The notes under the pieces were generated by a model, which had not been told where the DNA came from, searched no databases, and saw only the letters and a list, made by a program, of their open reading frames with translations. A DNA stretch of 64,000 nt from assembly GCA_947488655.1 (NCBI GenBank), contig CANKZZ010000001.1, positions 496,001 through 560,000 on the forward strand. The letters are read 5' to 3'. Made by a program: the position numbers and the translations under genes. Shown here in pieces: positions 9,050 through 17,179 of the stretch. Origin of the DNA: an uncultured Psychroserpens sp. (GTDB lineage: Bacteria > Bacteroidota > Bacteroidia > Flavobacteriales > Flavobacteriaceae). Numbering within the stretch: the stretch's first letter is position 1; the number at the start of each line of letters is the position of its first letter.

Positions 9050-10912
9050 ATGAAGAAATTATTTTCAAATATCAAAGGAGATGCCTTTGGTGGAATTACA
9101 GCAGGAATTGTTGCGCTACCTTTGGCATTGGCATTTGGTGTGTCTTCTGGTTTAGGACCTCAGGCAGGTCTATATGGAGCTATATTTATCAGTTTTTTTG
9201 CAGCCCTCTTTGGAGGAACTAATACTCAAATATCTGGTCCCACAGCACCAATGACTGCTGTGAGTATGGTTGTAATTGCAGGTATTATTGCAGCAAATGA
9301 TGGTAGTGTTGAAAAAGCATTGCCAGCTATTTTAACAGTTTTCTTATTAGCAGGATTAATTCAAATTGGTCTTGGAGCAATTGGTTTGGGTAAATATATA
9401 CGTTATATCCCGTACCCTGTTGTATCTGGTTTTATGACCGCAATTGGAGTTATTATATTAGTAACTCAAATTTTACCTGCAGTAGGTTATTATGCTAAAG
9501 AAGATATAGAATTAGTGGGTCAATTTAAACCTCAAGCAGAAGAAATTATACTTGAGAATATTTTAAAAGAAGAAGCGGGAGAAGGTATTCTTGTGTTAGA
9601 AAATTTTGAAGAAACCATTAGGCGATCAAAACTTACAACAGAAGATGATATTGCTAAAGAGTCAAAAACATTAGCAAAATCTGCAAGTTCGGGTGTTTTA
9701 GGTACATTTAAAGTTTTACCTAGAGCGCTTAAAAATATTAATTGGCTAGAGTTGATCCTTGCACTTTCAACAATATTTATTGTCTATGGTTTTAAACGTA
9801 TTACAACCAAAATACCAAGTGCTTTGGTGGCATTGATTGTCGTCTCTGGTGTTGCCTACTTTGCTAATTTAAACTATAGGCCTATTGAAGAAATTCCAAC
9901 AGGACTACCCATACCCAATCTAGAAATTTTTACAAATTTTAGTTTGGCATCGGTGACTCCCTATATTTTTACAGCAATAACATTAGCCTTATTAGGCGCA
10001 ATTGATTCATTACTTACAAGTGTTGTGGCAGATAATATGACAAAGACCAAACACCAACCTAATAAAGAATTAGTTGGTCAAGGTATAGGTAATAGTATTG
10101 GAGCATTATTTGGCGGTATTCCTGGGGCAGGAGCAACAATTAGAACCGTTGTTAACATTAAAGCAGGTGGTAAAACTAAATTGTCTGGTATGATTGCTGG
10201 CGTAATGCTATTAATTATTTTGTTAGCATTAGGTCCTGTAGCCTCTAAAATTCCTGCTGCAGTATTGGCTGGCATTTTAATTACAGTTGGTATTGGAGTT
10301 ATGGATTATAAGGGTCTCAAAGCAATTCCTGCTTTACCTAAAGACATAAAGTTTGGACCAATTAAATTAAGTTCTGAAGTATTAATTATGTTAGTAGTTT
10401 TAGTACTATCTACATTTTGGAATTTAGTTTATGCAGTTGGTATAGGTTTGGTAATTGCTTCGCTAATGTTCATGAAAAAAATTGGAGACCTTACAGCAGA
10501 GCGATCTGATGTAAAACCTTTAAGAGAAGAAACGTGGGCAGATGAAACCGAATTTCCAGATAGGCTTAAAGAAGAGGTTTTTATAAAACACTTAAAAGGA
10601 CCCTTGTTTTTTGGGTCAACAGCAGATTTTCAAAATCTCACCTTGCAAATTCCAGATACTGCCTCTTATGTAATTTTAAGGCTTGGTAGAATGCAATATA
10701 TGGATCAATCTGGATTATATGCTATGGAAGATATGCTTCAGGATTTAAAATCTAAGGGTATAGATGTTTTGTTTGTTAATTTATTAAAACAACCTCGCTA
10801 TATGATGGAGCGTATTGATATAATCCCAGATTTTATTTCAGAAGATCACATCTTCAAAAATTTCAAAGAATGCTTAACATGGATAAGAAACAATGTTAAG
10901 GACGAATATTAA
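9050..10912 (+). CDS. SulP family transporter with C-terminal STAS domain
   Basis: A 620-residue protein. The N-terminal membrane region begins KGDAFGGITAGIVALPLALAFG, with QISGPTAPMTAVSMVVIAGI as the SulP signature. An extra soluble stretch at about residues 158-225 lies between membrane helices. The conserved GGIPGAGATIRTVVNIKAGG motif follows, and a full STAS domain ends the protein (about 505-610, LRLGRMQYMDQSGLYAMEDML). It differs from the upstream SulP gene, so this is not a recent duplication. Carbonic anhydrase follows after 65 bp, which suggests bicarbonate uptake coupled to CO2/HCO3- interconversion. Marine Flavobacteriia are known to carry SulP-carbonic anhydrase pairs linked to anaplerotic carbon fixation. 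Confidence 0.92.
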   Translation: MKKLFSNIKGDAFGGITAGIVALPLALAFGVSSGLGPQAGLYGAIFISFFAALFGGTNTQISGPTAPMTAVSMVVIAGIIAANDGSVEKALPAILTVFLLAGLIQIGLGAIGLGKYIRYIPYPVVSGFMTAIGVIILVTQILPAVGYYAKEDIELVGQFKPQAEEIILENILKEEAGEGILVLENFEETIRRSKLTTEDDIAKESKTLAKSASSGVLGTFKVLPRALKNINWLELILALSTIFIVYGFKRITTKIPSALVALIVVSGVAYFANLNYRPIEEIPTGLPIPNLEIFTNFSLASVTPYIFTAITLALLGAIDSLLTSVVADNMTKTKHQPNKELVGQGIGNSIGALFGGIPGAGATIRTVVNIKAGGKTKLSGMIAGVMLLIILLALGPVASKIPAAVLAGILITVGIGVMDYKGLKAIPALPKDIKFGPIKLSSEVLIMLVVLVLSTFWNLVYAVGIGLVIASLMFMKKIGDLTAERSDVKPLREETWADETEFPDRLKEEVFIKHLKGPLFFGSTADFQNLTLQIPDTASYVILRLGRMQYMDQSGLYAMEDMLQDLKSKGIDVLFVNLLKQPRYMMERIDIIPDFISEDHIFKNFKECLTWIRNNVKDEY

Positions 10913-10977
10913 AAATAAAGTTGAATCAAATTCCTTTTAAAAATTTTAAACAAAAGGAATAATAATAAAATGTTTAA

Positions 10978-11607
10978 ATGAAAAATACAGCAATAACACA
11001 AACAGTACAAAGCGCAATGACACCTAATGGAGTATTGCAAGATTTATTAGAAGGTAACAGTCGTTTTACAAGCGGAAATTCTCAAGCTACAGATAACTCA
11101 GCGTTAGTAAACCAAACTACAGGAGGACAATTTCCTAAAGCAGTCGTATTATCATGTATAGATTCTAGAGTGCCAGTAGAAACTGTTTTAGATCAAGCCA
11201 TTGGAGATGTCTTCGTAGCTAGAGTAGCAGGAAATTTTGAAAACGTAGATATATTAGGTAGTTTAGAATACTCATGTAAAGTTGCAGGAAGTAAATTAAT
11301 TCTTGTTCTAGGACATGAAAGTTGTGGTGCAGTTAAAGCAGCATGTGATGGAGTAGAACTAGGAAACATAACTGCAATGTTAGACAACATTATGCCAGCA
11401 GTTAGACAATCTGCAGATGAGGTAGAGGGAGAAGCTAATTCATCTAACCCTACTTTTGTTGCTAAAACGGTAGAAAACAATGTAAAACTTACAATAGAAC
11501 GTATTCGTGAAAAGAGTCAAATTCTAAAAGAGATGGAAGATAACGGAGAAATTCAAATCGTAGGAGGCGTTTATAGCCTTAAAACAGGTAAAGTAGAAAT
11601 GCTATAA
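10978..11607 (+). CDS. Beta-class carbonic anhydrase
   Basis: A 209-residue cytoplasmic protein with the beta-carbonic anhydrase signatures SCIDSRVP and GHESCGAV. The zinc ligands should be C60, H113 and C116, with D62 and R64 as the catalytic dyad. It interconverts CO2 and bicarbonate. No signal peptide is evident, so it should act inside the cell on bicarbonate brought in by the two SulP transporters upstream. A terminator (stem 11631-11640 with 11647-11656) follows directly, marking the end of the SulP-Usp-SulP-CA unit. Confidence 0.95.
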   Translation: MKNTAITQTVQSAMTPNGVLQDLLEGNSRFTSGNSQATDNSALVNQTTGGQFPKAVVLSCIDSRVPVETVLDQAIGDVFVARVAGNFENVDILGSLEYSCKVAGSKLILVLGHESCGAVKAACDGVELGNITAMLDNIMPAVRQSADEVEGEANSSNPTFVAKTVENNVKLTIERIREKSQILKEMEDNGEIQIVGGVYSLKTGKVEML

Positions 11608-11630
11608 AATTTCTCAGGTAAAAAAACTAT

Positions 11631-11660
11631 AAACTGTCTATGCAAATAGGCAGTTTTTTT
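11631..11660 (+). terminator. Terminator after carbonic anhydrase gene
   Basis: The stem is 11631-11640 with 11647-11656 (10 bp, one T-G wobble, loop TGCAAA), followed by a run of seven or more T. The T run overlaps the stop codon of the convergent cvpA gene. Confidence 0.8.
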
Positions 11661-12186
11661 ATGCCTCAGTGTCTCTGTTATTAGCGTCTTCAGGTTCTTC
11701 CTTTCCTTTGTTTAAAATACTAGGAAACAATAATGGCGCCAAGCCCTTAACAGGTTTATATAGAATAGAATTTTCTAAATCTTCGTCCTCTGCAAATGGC
11801 AAAGTATTATTCATATTATCAAAAATAATAAGTAAAACACTTAAAATTAATCCAATTTTTAGAGCACCAAAAACACCACCTAATAATTTATTTAAAATAC
11901 CTAAGGCAGCAAAATCAGCTAGTTTTGTTAATGCTTTTCCTGCCAAGGCTATTGCCAAAACAATGATGACAAAAGTCACAGCAAAAGCTATTAAATTAAT
12001 ATATTTCTCTTCCCAATCTAATCTTGTATCTAAAAACTCAGCAGCATAATTACTAAAATGAATAGCACCATAAACACCAGCTACAAGTGCAATAAGAGAA
12101 GCTACCTCTACAAAAAGCCCTTTCATTACACCTCTAATAAGACCAAAAAGTAATAGAGCACCTAATATAATATCAATGATTGCCAT
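11659..12186 (-). CDS. cvpA: CvpA family membrane protein
   Basis: A small polytopic protein with four hydrophobic segments and the CvpA start IIDIILGALLLFGLIRGVMKGLFVEV, where the Gly-Phe/Leu pattern after helix 1 is diagnostic. The frame extends up to 12207, but the ATG at 12186 gives the usual N-terminus MAIIDIILG. The tail is acidic and variable (KEEPEDANNRDTEA). CvpA is named for colicin V production and is linked to envelope integrity; its biochemical function is unclear. It is convergent with the carbonic anhydrase gene. Confidence 0.88.
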   Translation of the reverse strand: MAIIDIILGALLLFGLIRGVMKGLFVEVASLIALVAGVYGAIHFSNYAAEFLDTRLDWEEKYINLIAFAVTFVIIVLAIALAGKALTKLADFAALGILNKLLGGVFGALKIGLILSVLLIIFDNMNNTLPFAEDEDLENSILYKPVKGLAPLLFPSILNKGKEEPEDANNRDTEA

Positions 12187-12265
12187 AGTAATCGTCAGTT
12201 TTAACAAACCTACATAAATTTTCTCATTTTAAAATAATAACGCTTTTTGGGATGTTATAGTTTGT

Positions 12266-12273
12266 TAACTTTG
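12266..12273 (+). promoter_or_regulatory. TAnnTTTG promoter (-7) upstream of 12322 gene
   Basis: TAACTTTG followed by C matches the Bacteroidota sigma-A -7 element TAnnTTTG. It lies 49 bp before the ATG. A TTTG at 12246 could be the upstream element, although the spacing is short. Confidence 0.6.
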
Positions 12274-12321
12274 CAAGCACAAATAATAAAAATATAATTT
12301 CGCTTTCGCGGAAATAAGAAA

Positions 12322-12678
12322 ATGGCAAGAGACGAACAATTAAAACAACGTTGGGATTTGGTGGTAGAAAAACTATCTGCACGTTTTGCAGATGGTGATC
12401 CATTAGATTTAGATGCTATTATTTATTTAATAGGAGTTCAAGAATTAGGACAATTAGACCGTAAGTTTAAAAAAGATCACAAACTCGACTTAATGCATAT
12501 TGCCATTTGTAAGCTACTCGCACCTTATGGCTATTATGAATTTGATTATGCAGATGAAGATGGATGGCCACATTACAAAATAAAAGAAGAATTACCGCCA
12601 TTAAAAGCAGGAGAACAAAGCGTTTTAATGAAAGATGCTATTGTTAATTATTTTATTGAAACAGAGTTTATAAAATAA
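12322..12678 (+). CDS. Conserved hypothetical protein, 118 residues
   Basis: A soluble small protein with no signal peptide. It begins MARDEQLKQRWDLVVEKL and has a Tyr/Trp/Asp-rich centre (LLAPYGYYEFDYADEDGWPHY). It reads like an uncharacterised protein conserved in Flavobacteriia, and I cannot assign a function. A good TAnnTTTG promoter lies 49 bp upstream, and the leader carries an imperfect palindrome around CGCTTTCGCGG at 12301. The next gene, a lipocalin-like lipoprotein, starts 46 bp downstream and may be co-transcribed. Confidence 0.75.
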   Translation: MARDEQLKQRWDLVVEKLSARFADGDPLDLDAIIYLIGVQELGQLDRKFKKDHKLDLMHIAICKLLAPYGYYEFDYADEDGWPHYKIKEELPPLKAGEQSVLMKDAIVNYFIETEFIK

Positions 12679-12723
12679 TTTTTATTTTTATTGCCAACAA
12701 TAAAAACTCTAAACCCAAACAAC

Positions 12724-13155
12724 ATGAAAAAATTAATTTTATTTTTAAGCGTATTCGCTTTAGTTTTCACCTCTTGTAGTAGTGATGATGACGCATCATC
12801 TAACCAGGATCCATTTATAGGTACTTGGAAATATTTTAAGTACATAGAAAACGGAGTAGAGCAACCATTAGACCCTTGTGATACAGATGAAACTTTAATT
12901 GTTACAAGTGATGGTCAATATGTAGCTAATTTTTATGCTGAAGTAAATGGTAATTGTGAGTTAGATGAAACATTAACCGGAACTTGGGAAAATGCAGGAG
13001 GTAATCTGTACGTTTTTAACTATGATGGCTTTACCGATACAGATCAACTTAATTTTGAAGGTAATACATTTTATTTAGAATATATTTATGACAATGGTAC
13101 TCCAGATGATACCTCAGATGATATTATAGAAAGAGATGTTTATATAAAACAATAA
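12724..13155 (+). CDS. Lipocalin-like lipoprotein
   Basis: The frame opens at 12691, but the ATG at 12724 gives the lipoprotein signal MKKLILFLSVFALVFTSC followed by SSDDD, the usual Bacteroidota lipoprotein export region. The mature part begins PFIGTWKYFKYIENG and contains GTWENAGGNLYVFNYDG, which resembles the lipocalin-like beta-barrel domain common in flavobacterial lipoproteins. The substrate is unknown. A perfect 10-bp stem-loop terminator follows at 13178-13204. Confidence 0.8.
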   Translation: MKKLILFLSVFALVFTSCSSDDDASSNQDPFIGTWKYFKYIENGVEQPLDPCDTDETLIVTSDGQYVANFYAEVNGNCELDETLTGTWENAGGNLYVFNYDGFTDTDQLNFEGNTFYLEYIYDNGTPDDTSDDIIERDVYIKQ

Positions 13156-13177
13156 TCTATTTTTTTAGATACAATAG

Positions 13178-13204
13178 AACTCCTCTTTTTAAGAGGAGTT
13201 TTTT
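13178..13204 (+). terminator. Terminator after lipocalin-like lipoprotein gene
   Basis: A perfect 10-bp inverted repeat (AACTCCTCTT/AAGAGGAGTT, loop TTT) is followed by TTTT. It separates the lipoprotein gene from pheS. Confidence 0.88.
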
Positions 13205-13216
13205 GTTTAATTTCAT

Positions 13217-13224
13217 TAAATTTG
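13217..13224 (+). promoter_or_regulatory. pheS promoter -7 element
   Basis: TAAATTTG followed by C is an exact TAnnTTTG match. It lies 19 bp before the pheS ATG, giving a leader of about 15 nt. Confidence 0.65.
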
Positions 13225-13243
13225 CCATTCATTTTAGAGCAAC

Positions 13244-14263
13244 ATGATAGACAAGATAAAAGAACTTATTGCAGAGGCAGAAGAATTTAAAGCACAATCT
13301 AAAGAAGAGGTTGAGGCATTTCGTATTAAATATTTAGGTAAAAAAGGATTACTTAATGATTATTTTGCAGAGTTTAAAAATGTAGCAAACGAGCAAAAAA
13401 AAGAGTTTGGTCAAACTATAAATAAACTCAAGCAAACTGCCGAGGCTAAAGTAAATGCTTTAAAGGAAGAATTAGAAAGCAAAGAAGAAGTTAAAGGTGT
13501 TTATGGAGATTTATCTCGTCCTGGTGAACCTATAGAAATTGGAGCACGTCATCCAATATCTATTGTAAAAAATCAAATTATTGATATATTTTCTCGCATT
13601 GGTTTTAATGTAAGTGAAGGTCCAGAAATTGAAGACGATTGGCATAATTTTACCGCATTAAATTTGCCAGAATATCATCCTGCTCGTGATATGCAAGATA
13701 CATTCTTCATTCAAACAAATCCAGATATTTTATTGCGTACACACACAAGTTCTGTACAAGTGCGATATATGGAAAATAACAAACCACCAATTCGTACTAT
13801 TTCACCGGGAAGAGTGTTTAGAAACGAAGCAATCTCTGCACGAGCACATTGTTTTTTCCACCAAGTAGAAGGTTTGTATATTGATAAGGATGTAAGTTTT
13901 GCAGATTTAAAACAAACGCTTCAATATTTTACTACAGAAATGTTTGGAAAAAGTAAAATACGTCTACGACCATCATATTTTCCGTTTACAGAGCCTAGTG
14001 CAGAGGTAGACGTATATTGGGGATTAGAAACAGAGACAGACTATAAAATAACTAAAGGAACTGGTTGGTTAGAGATAATGGGATGTGGTATGGTAGATCC
14101 TAATGTTTTAGAAAACTGTGGTATTGATTCTAAAGAGTACTCTGGTTTTGCATTTGGTATGGGAATAGATAGAATAGCAATGCTACTTAATCAAATTAGT
14201 GATATTCGTTTATTAAGTGAGAACGATGTTCGTTTTTTAGAGCAATTTAAATCGTCGTTATAA
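13244..14263 (+). CDS. pheS: Phenylalanyl-tRNA synthetase alpha subunit
   Basis: A 339-residue class II aminoacyl-tRNA synthetase subunit that charges tRNA-Phe in a PheS2PheT2 complex. The first 85 residues are the coiled-coil tRNA-binding arm (EEVEAFRIKYLGKKGLLNDY). The catalytic core follows, with class II motif 2 around SPGRVFRNEAISARAHCFFHQVEG and motif 3 GFAFGMGIDRIAML. The length is normal for the family. pheT is not adjacent, as is common in Bacteroidota. It has its own promoter and a strong terminator. Confidence 0.97.
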   Translation: MIDKIKELIAEAEEFKAQSKEEVEAFRIKYLGKKGLLNDYFAEFKNVANEQKKEFGQTINKLKQTAEAKVNALKEELESKEEVKGVYGDLSRPGEPIEIGARHPISIVKNQIIDIFSRIGFNVSEGPEIEDDWHNFTALNLPEYHPARDMQDTFFIQTNPDILLRTHTSSVQVRYMENNKPPIRTISPGRVFRNEAISARAHCFFHQVEGLYIDKDVSFADLKQTLQYFTTEMFGKSKIRLRPSYFPFTEPSAEVDVYWGLETETDYKITKGTGWLEIMGCGMVDPNVLENCGIDSKEYSGFAFGMGIDRIAMLLNQISDIRLLSENDVRFLEQFKSSL

Positions 14264-14281
14264 ACGATTCTAGTATAAACA

Positions 14282-14310
14282 AAAAAGCCAACCTAAAGAG
14301 TTGGCTTTTT
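14282..14310 (+). terminator. Terminator after pheS
   Basis: An 11-bp stem 14282-14292 with 14300-14310 (core GCCAAC/GTTGGC, loop of 7), A-rich before and T-rich after. Confidence 0.9.
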
Positions 14311-14396
14311 TATTTTACATCATTTAATGGGATTATTAAAGTCGTTTTAAATTAAAACAGTATAAATTATTCTAATTCTTTTTTTGAATAGTTTAT

Positions 14397-14404
14397 TATT
14401 TTTG
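14397..14404 (+). promoter_or_regulatory. Promoter -7 element nearly abutting the 14409 ATG
   Basis: TATTTTTG is an exact TAnnTTTG match and ends 4 bp before the ATG. If used, transcription would start at or within a few bases of the start codon, giving a leaderless or almost leaderless mRNA. Confidence 0.5.
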
Positions 14405-14408
14405 AAAC

Positions 14409-14804
14409 ATGAAAAAAGATATTAAAATCCCTATAGTAGAAGACGTATTTGTAGCAGTCGTTCAAGAACAACATCCTGAGTATAAAACCGATGATTGGAA
14501 TGCCTACATCATAAATAATAAAGATGTGGATTTGGAAACCGTTTTAATTGTCTCAAAAGGTTTTTCCGAAGAAAAAATAACACCTGTAATGCGTCATACC
14601 ATCCAACTCTTACCAGCAAGAAGTTATGCAAAGATTGAGTTCATGCAAAATGATGTACTTAAATTAAACAATGAGTTTAAAATTACATTTTTTGAAGGCA
14701 ATCAAATGTGTGATAAAACCTATCTGTTTAGAAAAAACACCATTAATAAAAAGGCGTTACAAACGATACCTTTAATGCAGTTAAAAGGAGTATTGGTAAA
14801 ATAG
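14409..14804 (+). CDS. Conserved hypothetical protein downstream of pheS
   Basis: A 131-residue soluble protein with no signal peptide and no motif I can name. It has a regular alpha/beta pattern (VFVAVVQEQHPEYKTDDWNAYI...TVLIVSKGF...HTIQLLPARSYAKIEFM). It looks like an uncharacterised flavobacterial family often found next to pheS. The candidate promoter ends 4 bp before the ATG. The octamer TTCCGAAG lies inside at 14564. Confidence 0.75.
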   Translation: MKKDIKIPIVEDVFVAVVQEQHPEYKTDDWNAYIINNKDVDLETVLIVSKGFSEEKITPVMRHTIQLLPARSYAKIEFMQNDVLKLNNEFKITFFEGNQMCDKTYLFRKNTINKKALQTIPLMQLKGVLVK

Positions 14805-14846
14805 CGCTTCGTTTTTAGCTAATTGCTAAAGGCTTATATTAAAAAG

Positions 14847-15848
14847 TTAGTCAAGCTTATCTGTCAGCTTTTTAAAAACTTTCTTTGGGTCTTTATTTTC
14901 ATACAAAATATCATAAACTGCATCAATAATAGGTAAACGCGTTTTCTTTGCATTTTTTTTATTGAGATCGTGTGCACTTTTTGTAGCATAATAACCTTCG
15001 GCAACCATATTCATTTCCATTTGTGCAGATTTTACAGTGTAACCTTTACCAATCATGTTACCAAACATTCGGTTTCTAGAAAAAACAGAGTAACCCGTTA
15101 CTAATAAATCACCCAAATAAGCTGAGTTATTAATATTACGTTTCATCTTGTGCATTTTTTTGATAAAACGCTTCATTTCTCTAATGGCATTACTCATTAA
15201 AACACTCTGAAAATTATCTCCATAACCCAATCCGTGAGCCATACCTGCAGCTATTGCATAAATGTTTTTAAGCATCACAGCATACTCTGTACCAATTACA
15301 TCATCACTAATTTTTGTTTTTATGTAATCACTCGATAAGGCATCTGCTATGGTTTGTGCCTTTTTTGCATCATCGCATGAAATCGTTAAATAAGACAAAC
15401 GCTCTAAAGCAACTTCTTCAGCATGACAAGGTCCAGCAATTACAGCAATATTCTCAAAAGGAATATTATACACATCATGAAATTGCTCACCTACTAGCTT
15501 CCCAGTTTCGGGCATAATTCCTTTTACTGCCGACACAATTGTTTTATTAGAAATATCAACAGTAAGTTTCTCTAATTCACCATGTATAAAGGCAGATGGG
15601 ATTACAAATATTAAAATATCTGCCCACTCTGCAATTTCATTAATATCATTACTCAATTTAAGTTGTTCGGTATGAAACTCTACAGAGCTTAAATAACTTG
15701 GGTTATGCTGTTCTTTTAATAAATGTTCTTTTGTGTACACACTTCGCATGTACCAACCAATTTCATCTAAGTTTTCGCATAGCATTTTAACTATGGCTGT
15801 TGCCCAGCTTCCTGCTCCAAATACTGCATACTTTAAGGGTTGACTCAT
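14847..15848 (-). CDS. gpsA: NAD(P)H-dependent glycerol-3-phosphate dehydrogenase
   Basis: A 333-residue cytosolic enzyme that reduces dihydroxyacetone phosphate to sn-glycerol-3-phosphate for phospholipid synthesis. The N-terminal Rossmann fold reads YAVFGAGSWATAIVKML, where the last Gly of GxGxxG is replaced by Ala (A16). The catalytic region EYAVMLKNIYAIAAGMAHGLGYGDN supplies the active-site lysine, and NVKS-like C-terminal helices are present (YTVKSAQMEMNMVAEGYYA). The length is typical. Its promoter on the minus strand is at 15919-15926. Confidence 0.93.
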   Translation of the reverse strand: MSQPLKYAVFGAGSWATAIVKMLCENLDEIGWYMRSVYTKEHLLKEQHNPSYLSSVEFHTEQLKLSNDINEIAEWADILIFVIPSAFIHGELEKLTVDISNKTIVSAVKGIMPETGKLVGEQFHDVYNIPFENIAVIAGPCHAEEVALERLSYLTISCDDAKKAQTIADALSSDYIKTKISDDVIGTEYAVMLKNIYAIAAGMAHGLGYGDNFQSVLMSNAIREMKRFIKKMHKMKRNINNSAYLGDLLVTGYSVFSRNRMFGNMIGKGYTVKSAQMEMNMVAEGYYATKSAHDLNKKNAKKTRLPIIDAVYDILYENKDPKKVFKKLTDKLD

Positions 15849-15918
15849 TGAGGTTTTTTTATTTTATGTTGTAGTTAAACTATTATTAGTTTAAACTGCT
15901 AGAAATTAATTATACTAT

Positions 15919-15926
15919 CAAAAATA
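15919..15926 (-). promoter_or_regulatory. gpsA promoter -7 element
   Basis: On the minus strand the sequence reads TATTTTTG, an exact TAnnTTTG match, about 70 bp before the gpsA start. A TTCCGAAG octamer lies at 15944. Confidence 0.5.
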
Positions 15927-16024
15927 CGTAATTTATGGCCTTTTTCCGAAGAGAAAAGAGAGAGACTTTAATTTTTGGCACGCCATTTGAATAATATACA
16001 ATAGAAATCACAAAACGAACGATT

Positions 16025-16975
16025 ATGAAAACGATGAAACTACTTATAGGTTTTGCTTTAACAGCAACATTATTTACCTCTTGTTATACAGATGAAGTCA
16101 TTGTAAATGATTACAATAACAATCCTGGAGTCTCTTTAAACCAATTATTGAGTTCTTATGAGTTGTGGTATGTAGACATTAATGAAACATTAGGAAACGG
16201 AGAAACTCCTTTTTTAAACATAGCTTTTACCATATCATTTAGAAATGGTCTTGTTTATGCAAATAACAACTTAGTTGGTTTTGGTAATCAAGGTAATGGT
16301 TTTGGTATTGATGTGGGTACTTATGATGCGTATGATATGATTTTAGATATTAATCATGATATAGATGGATATGAAACCTTTGATGTTTATCAAATAGATA
16401 ATAACACTATAGAATTATACAACCCATTTAACGACACTTCATATTTTTTAAATGGTTATCAAAGAAGTACGTTTGATTATGATTTTGTATTCTATGATAA
16501 TATTCATTATTTCTTACAAGAATATGAAGCTTGGGAGAAAACATACACAAGTCAAATGGGATCAATAAATGAATTTGATAACGAAAACTATTTACAGTTT
16601 CTTTCAGGAGGAAATGACTCAGAGTTTAGAAGCTCTCAAGACACTAACATATCAAACCCAGATAATATTTACTGGGATTATACAGGCGTTTATGGCGTAG
16701 GAGATATAAGTGGTAATATGTATTTAAAAACATTAACACTAGATTATGATTTCTTTGACAATGAATACTTTGAGTTGAGCGTTATAAATGACCAAAGAAT
16801 AGAGTTGTTTCATCCATCATCTGAAACCGTATATGAATTTACAGGTAGAGGGTACATTCAATTCTTAAGAGAAACAGATGCTCAAGGCAGAAAGATTGAA
16901 GGTAAAAAAGAATTAAAAAAACGTAAGCAGAAAACTGCTAAAAAAGATAACCCAAGAGAAAATACAAGGAGCTAG
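16025..16975 (+). CDS. Conserved flavobacterial lipoprotein of unknown function
   Basis: A 316-residue protein with lipoprotein signal MKTMKLLIGFALTATLFTSC (cysteine 20). The mature region is rich in Asp, Asn, Tyr and Phe and contains two similar beta-rich halves (about 40-150 and 165-280), each beginning with an YELWYVDINETLG / YEAWEKTYTSQMG segment. This suggests an internal duplication. It ends in a strongly basic tail (KKELKKRKQKTAKKDN). I recall that members of this family are sometimes mislabelled as nicotinate mononucleotide adenylyltransferase; nothing in the sequence supports that activity. Confidence 0.75.
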   Translation: MKTMKLLIGFALTATLFTSCYTDEVIVNDYNNNPGVSLNQLLSSYELWYVDINETLGNGETPFLNIAFTISFRNGLVYANNNLVGFGNQGNGFGIDVGTYDAYDMILDINHDIDGYETFDVYQIDNNTIELYNPFNDTSYFLNGYQRSTFDYDFVFYDNIHYFLQEYEAWEKTYTSQMGSINEFDNENYLQFLSGGNDSEFRSSQDTNISNPDNIYWDYTGVYGVGDISGNMYLKTLTLDYDFFDNEYFELSVINDQRIELFHPSSETVYEFTGRGYIQFLRETDAQGRKIEGKKELKKRKQKTAKKDNPRENTRS

Positions 16976-17002
16976 ATTTTGGTTGGTTATTTAGTCTCCA
17001 GA

Positions 17003-17040
17003 AACGTCCACCTCATTAAGTTGAGTTGGGCGTTTTCTTT
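17003..17040 (+). terminator. Terminator after 16025 lipoprotein gene
   Basis: The outer stem is AACGTCCA (17003-17010) with TGGGCGTT (17027-17034), including one wobble. The inner stem is CTCA/TGAG. It is followed by a T-rich run. Confidence 0.7.
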
Positions 17041-17179
17041 TGTAATCAATTTTTTTTTCTTCGGAAATGTAACTTTTTAATATAAACTGTGTCCAAATAA
17101 TACAGTTGGTTATAATTGGAAATCACGCATAATTTCGCCAACTTTACAAATACATTAATAATAAAACAACGAAACAACT

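Noticed and set aside
12298..12316. Imperfect palindrome around CGCTTTCGCGG as an operator
   Set aside because: Single copy in the window, imperfect, and no regulator can be linked to it.
16025..16975. Nicotinate mononucleotide adenylyltransferase
   Set aside because: This is a label I recall for relatives, but there is no nucleotidyltransferase HxGH motif and the protein is a lipoprotein.
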